Assembly (NCBI RefSeq): GCF_963676685.1
Contig: NC_092346.1
Coordinates: forward strand, 71,315,821 to 71,379,820
Source of the DNA: Mytilus edulis
Taxonomy: Eukaryota > Mollusca > Bivalvia > Mytilida > Mytilidae
Length of the DNA stretch: 64,000 nt
Direction: 5' to 3'
Shown here piece after piece: positions 60,501 to 64,000 of this stretch. Both the position numbers and the translations under genes were made by a program. The stretch's first letter is position 1. Every line of letters begins with the position of its first letter. The notes beneath the pieces are model-generated. The model saw nothing but the letters and a program-made list of their open reading frames with translations. It was not told the origin of the DNA and ran no database searches.

Positions 60501-62511
60501 TATCAAATATCAAGACAGATAACTCTGTATTCCAATACAAACAATGACATTCAATTGATTTGTTTTGAAATGATTATGTTCACCACACTATGGTTTTTTA
60601 TCATAAATTTTATAGAAATAGCAATTACAAAGAGAGAAAACAGTAAAACAAGCCTCAGCATAGTACTAGAAAAAGCTGATTCTACTGTATATTGCCTGTT
60701 ATAATGATTTATTTCATATGATATGTACATTTTCTTATTTATTGACTTTTTAACCATGAATATATGAATTCTTCTTTTTTTATAGCTCTACTACAAAGTT
60801 GATACAGTAGGACAGATAACAGAAATAAGAAAACTGGCTTTTCTCATCAGCAGTAGTGTGGCAATTCTAAAATTTCAACATGCGGCCTACACAGCTAGCT
60901 CATGTGGAGAAGAGATATGAGACTGGTTGCGAATAAATGTACACTTAGTTAAGTGCATCATGGATCTACAAAGTGAAATATATGTACCAAAAATATTAGT
61001 TTATTCATAACTAAGCCTTTTTCAGCACTGCAGTCAATAGAACAATGATAGTGACAAGAATTGAGACTATTTCATACCTCAAACTATGGGAAAATACTTC
61101 TTGAGATCAGTTGTAAGTGGTTTTATATCATGCATGAAACAATAAACTAAAGTAGTTTTAAACACTGTTGGATAATTTGTACACTGTACCAGAAAACTGA
61201 CACAATAAAAGTTATTAAATATGAACACAATCATTTTTTTCTAATTTTTTGGCATTCAAAGCAGTATGACGGCAAAAGACACAAATATTGCTATAATAAA
61301 TTTGGTCTTACAAAACCTATAAATGTTTTTTTTTGTGCTGTAACCATATGAAATGCATGTATTTTTAATGGTTAATAACTCAAGAACTCAATCAGACTAA
61401 AAAAATGTAAATAAATTGTTTTCAATGAGTGGTTTAAGCCTTAACATGATTTTACAATATCACAAAATGTGCCTTTTTAAAAGTTCTACATGTGGGTGGT
61501 ATTATATTTGTTTTATTCATAGTCAATGTATAGGTCTGTTTGCAAGCAAATAGTTTTTACATGGATTTTAAGAATTATCAAATATCAAGACAGATAACTC
61601 TGTATTCCAATACAAACAATGACATTCAATTGATTTGTTTTGAAATGATTATGTTCACCACACTATGGTTTTTTATCATAAATTTTATAGAAATAGCAAT
61701 TACAAAGAGAGAAAACAGTAAAACAAGCCTCAGCATAGTACTAGAAAAAGCTGATTCTACTGTATATTGCCTGTTATAATGATTTATTTCATATGATATG
61801 TACATTTTCTTATTTATTGACTTTTTAACCATGAATATATGAATTCTTCTTTTTTTATAGCTCTACTACAAAGTTGATACAGTAGGACAGATAACAGAAA
61901 TAAGAAAACTGGCTTTTCTCATCAGCAGTAGTGTGGCAATTCTAAAATTTCAACATGCGGCCTACACAGCTAGCTCATGTGGAGAAGAGATATGAGACTG
62001 GTTGCGAATAAATGTACACTTAGTTAAGTGCATCATGGATCTACAAAGTGAAATATATGTACCAAAAATATTAGTTTATTCATAACTAAGCCTTTTTCAG
62101 CACTGCAGTCAATAGAACAATGATAGTGACAAGAATTGAGACTATTTCATACCTCAAACTATGGGAAAATACTTCTTGAGATCAGTTGTAAGTGGTTTTA
62201 TATCATGCATGAAACAATAAACTAAAGTAGTTTTAAACACTGTTGGATAATTTGTACACTGTACCAGAAAACTGACACAATAAAAGTTATTAAATATGAA
62301 CACAATCATTTTTTTCTAATTTTTTGGCATTCAAAGCAGTATGACGGCAAAAGACACAAATATTGCTATAATAAATTTGGTCTTACAAAACCTATAAATG
62401 TTTTTTTTTGTGCTGTAACCATATGAAATGCATGTATTTTTAATGGTTAATAACTCAAGAACTCAATCAGACTAAAAAAATGTAAATAAATTGTTTTCAA
62501 TGAGTGGTTAA
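57565..62511 (+). repeat. Array units 20-23 (long, then three short)
   Basis: Long 57565-59286, short 59287-60361, 60362-61436 and 61437-62511. Junctions are TTAAA, TTAAA and, for the last, the unique TTTAA (GTGGTTTAAGCC). The L-S-S-S order repeats that of units 16-19. Confidence 0.93.
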
Positions 62512-64000
62512 AGGTAGCAGGTACCAGTTTTGGTGTACCAGAACATGTGTCCCACGCAGAAATTTTGTTATAGTAAAGCATTGAGGTATATAATTGCATC
62601 ATGTGGACTAAAAAAATAATTGAATGTAAATTCTAGGCTAGTATACTACACAAGTAAGTAGTTGCATACACAGGTTGGGGATTTCCTTCACACATGGGTC
62701 CAATCAGATGTCAAAATTGTGGTCTCCTCACTTGACGGCATCCAATCAAAGTAGTGAAAATATTCATTTTTTTGTAAACAAAAATATCTTGAGATTTTGA
62801 TGGTAAGGATAGGTTCGGACAAGGCTCTAATTCACTAAATATCCTTTATCTCTTGAATTTTGCCTACAATTCTTGTCGGCTTTTAGCAGGATTCTGCAGG
62901 TGAGCAATAGATTGGTATCAGAGCATCACATTTTTTGCCTTATTTACAATGCATTTATAAATTTTTAAATCTCCATGCTGGCCAGACACCCACATTTAAA
63001 GGTTTTCTATATATTTACATAAGCACGTACACATCTTGGTTCCTTGAAACCATACATTTTATTTGTATATAAGCTTGAATGAATTTTCAAGAAAATAAAA
63101 TCATAAATCCATGAAATTCTAAAGATTTATTGTAAAATAACTGGTTTCTGCCACCTTAAGCCTTAACATGATTTTACAATATCACAAAATGTGCCTTTTT
63201 AAAAGTTCTACATGTGGGTGGTATTATATTTGTTTTATTCATAGTCAATGTATAGGTCTGTTTGCAAGCAAATAGTTTTTACATGGATTTTAAGAATTAT
63301 CAAATATCAAGACAGATAACTCTGTATTCCAATACAAACAATGACATTCAATTGATTTGTTTTGAAATGATTATGTTCACCACACTATGGTTTTTTATCA
63401 TAAATTTTATAGAAATAGCAATTACAAAGAGAGAAAACAGTAAAACAAGCCTCAGCATAGTACTAGAAAAAGCTGATTCTACTGTATATTGCCTGTTATA
63501 ATGATTTATTTCATATGATATGTACATTTTCTTATTTATTGACTTTTTAACCATGAATATATGAATTCTTCTTTTTTTATAGCTCTACTACAAAGTTGAT
63601 ACAGTAGGACAGATAACAGAAATAAGAAAACTGGCTTTTCTCATCAGCAGTAGTGTGGCAATTCTAAAATTTCAACATGCGGCCTACACAGCTAGCTCAT
63701 GTGGAGAAGAGATATGAGACTGGTTGCGAATAAATGTACACTTAGTTAAGTGCATCATGGATCTACAAAGTGAAATATATGTACCAAAAATATTAGTTTA
63801 TTCATAACTAAGCCTTTTTCAGCACTGCAGTCAATAGAACAATGATAGTGACAAGAATTGAGACTATTTCATACCTCAAACTATGGGAAAATACTTCTTG
63901 AGATCAGTTGTAAGTGGTTTTATATCATGCATGAAACAATAAACTAAAGTAGTTTTAAACACTGTTGGATAATTTGTACACTGTACCAGAAAACTGACAC
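62512..64000 (+). repeat. Array unit 24 (long, cut by the window end)
   Basis: The first 1489 bp of a long unit, matching unit 1 by eye. The array clearly continues beyond the window. Confidence 0.95.

Larger units (their letters stand above)
29157..64000 (+). repeat. Tandem array: 24 visible units, 15 long (about 1722 bp) and 9 short (about 1075 bp)
   Basis: Head-to-tail near-identical units starting AGGTAGCAGGTACCAGTTTT (long) or AGCCTTAACATGATTTTACA (short). Long unit starts: 29157, 30879, 32601, 34323, 36045, 37768, 39491, 41211, 42933, 44655, 47025, 49822, 52619, 57565, 62512. Short unit starts: 45951, 48747, 51544, 54341, 55416, 56491, 59287, 60362, 61437. The order is ten long, then S L S L S L S S S L S S S L. 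Differences between units are single bases and one-base run-length changes. The first unit abuts the C1D start exon, and the last is cut by the window edge, so the full array is longer than 34.8 kb. Confidence 0.97.

Overview
This is eukaryotic nuclear DNA, AT-rich and intron-rich, most likely from a bivalve mollusc and probably a mussel close to Mytilus. The protein-coding genes are split by GT-AG introns. The spacer is full of short dispersed repeats that I recognise from memory as typical of bivalve genomes: a family with the core GCCTTCAACAATGAGCAAA, the ATGCCCCAC...GTGGGGCAT family with cgtc runs, and a family carrying a TTTCGTCTACGCAAGACTCAT-like core. The organism call is an inference and was not checked against a database.

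Layout. (1) 99-10536, plus strand: a complete eight-exon gene for CFAP36 (also called CCDC104 or BARTL1), 402 codons. A 2.2-kb Tigger/pogo DNA transposon with a decayed transposase lies in intron 7. (2) 10537-20393: spacer with no convincing gene. It holds dispersed repeats, a foldback element with 230-bp arms, and old duplications. (3) 20394-29153, minus strand: a complete five-exon gene for C1D, the Rrp47/Lrp1-family exosome cofactor, 178 codons, convergent with CFAP36. Its introns hold a hAT-type element with an 8-bp target duplication, a nested pair of inverted-repeat elements (one an almost perfect 375-bp palindrome), a 51-bp minisatellite, and two further small inverted-repeat elements. 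(4) 29157-64000 and beyond: a head-to-tail array of near-identical units that begins three bases from the C1D start-codon exon. It contains 15 long units (about 1722 bp) and 9 short units (about 1075 bp). One 100-N assembly gap lies inside it, and the array continues past the window.

The array is the most interesting part. Each long unit carries a pair of CCAATCA boxes, an ATG followed immediately by a consensus splice donor, a strong splice acceptor, a 44-codon open exon entered in phase 0, and AATAAA signals. Together these could make a tiny two-exon gene encoding about 45 residues, divergent from C1D. The short units have lost the first 647 bp, which holds the CCAAT pair and the ATG exon, but keep the second exon. 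The lost segment is bounded by TTAA and by short imperfect inverted repeats, and three different junction sequences are present. Whether the unit is an amplified micro-gene, an amplified C1D promoter/intron fragment or a silent satellite cannot be settled from sequence alone.

How the genes relate: CFAP36 is a ciliary ARL-binding-type protein and C1D is a nuclear RNA-processing factor. Nothing in the sequence suggests that they work together; they are simply neighbours in convergent orientation.
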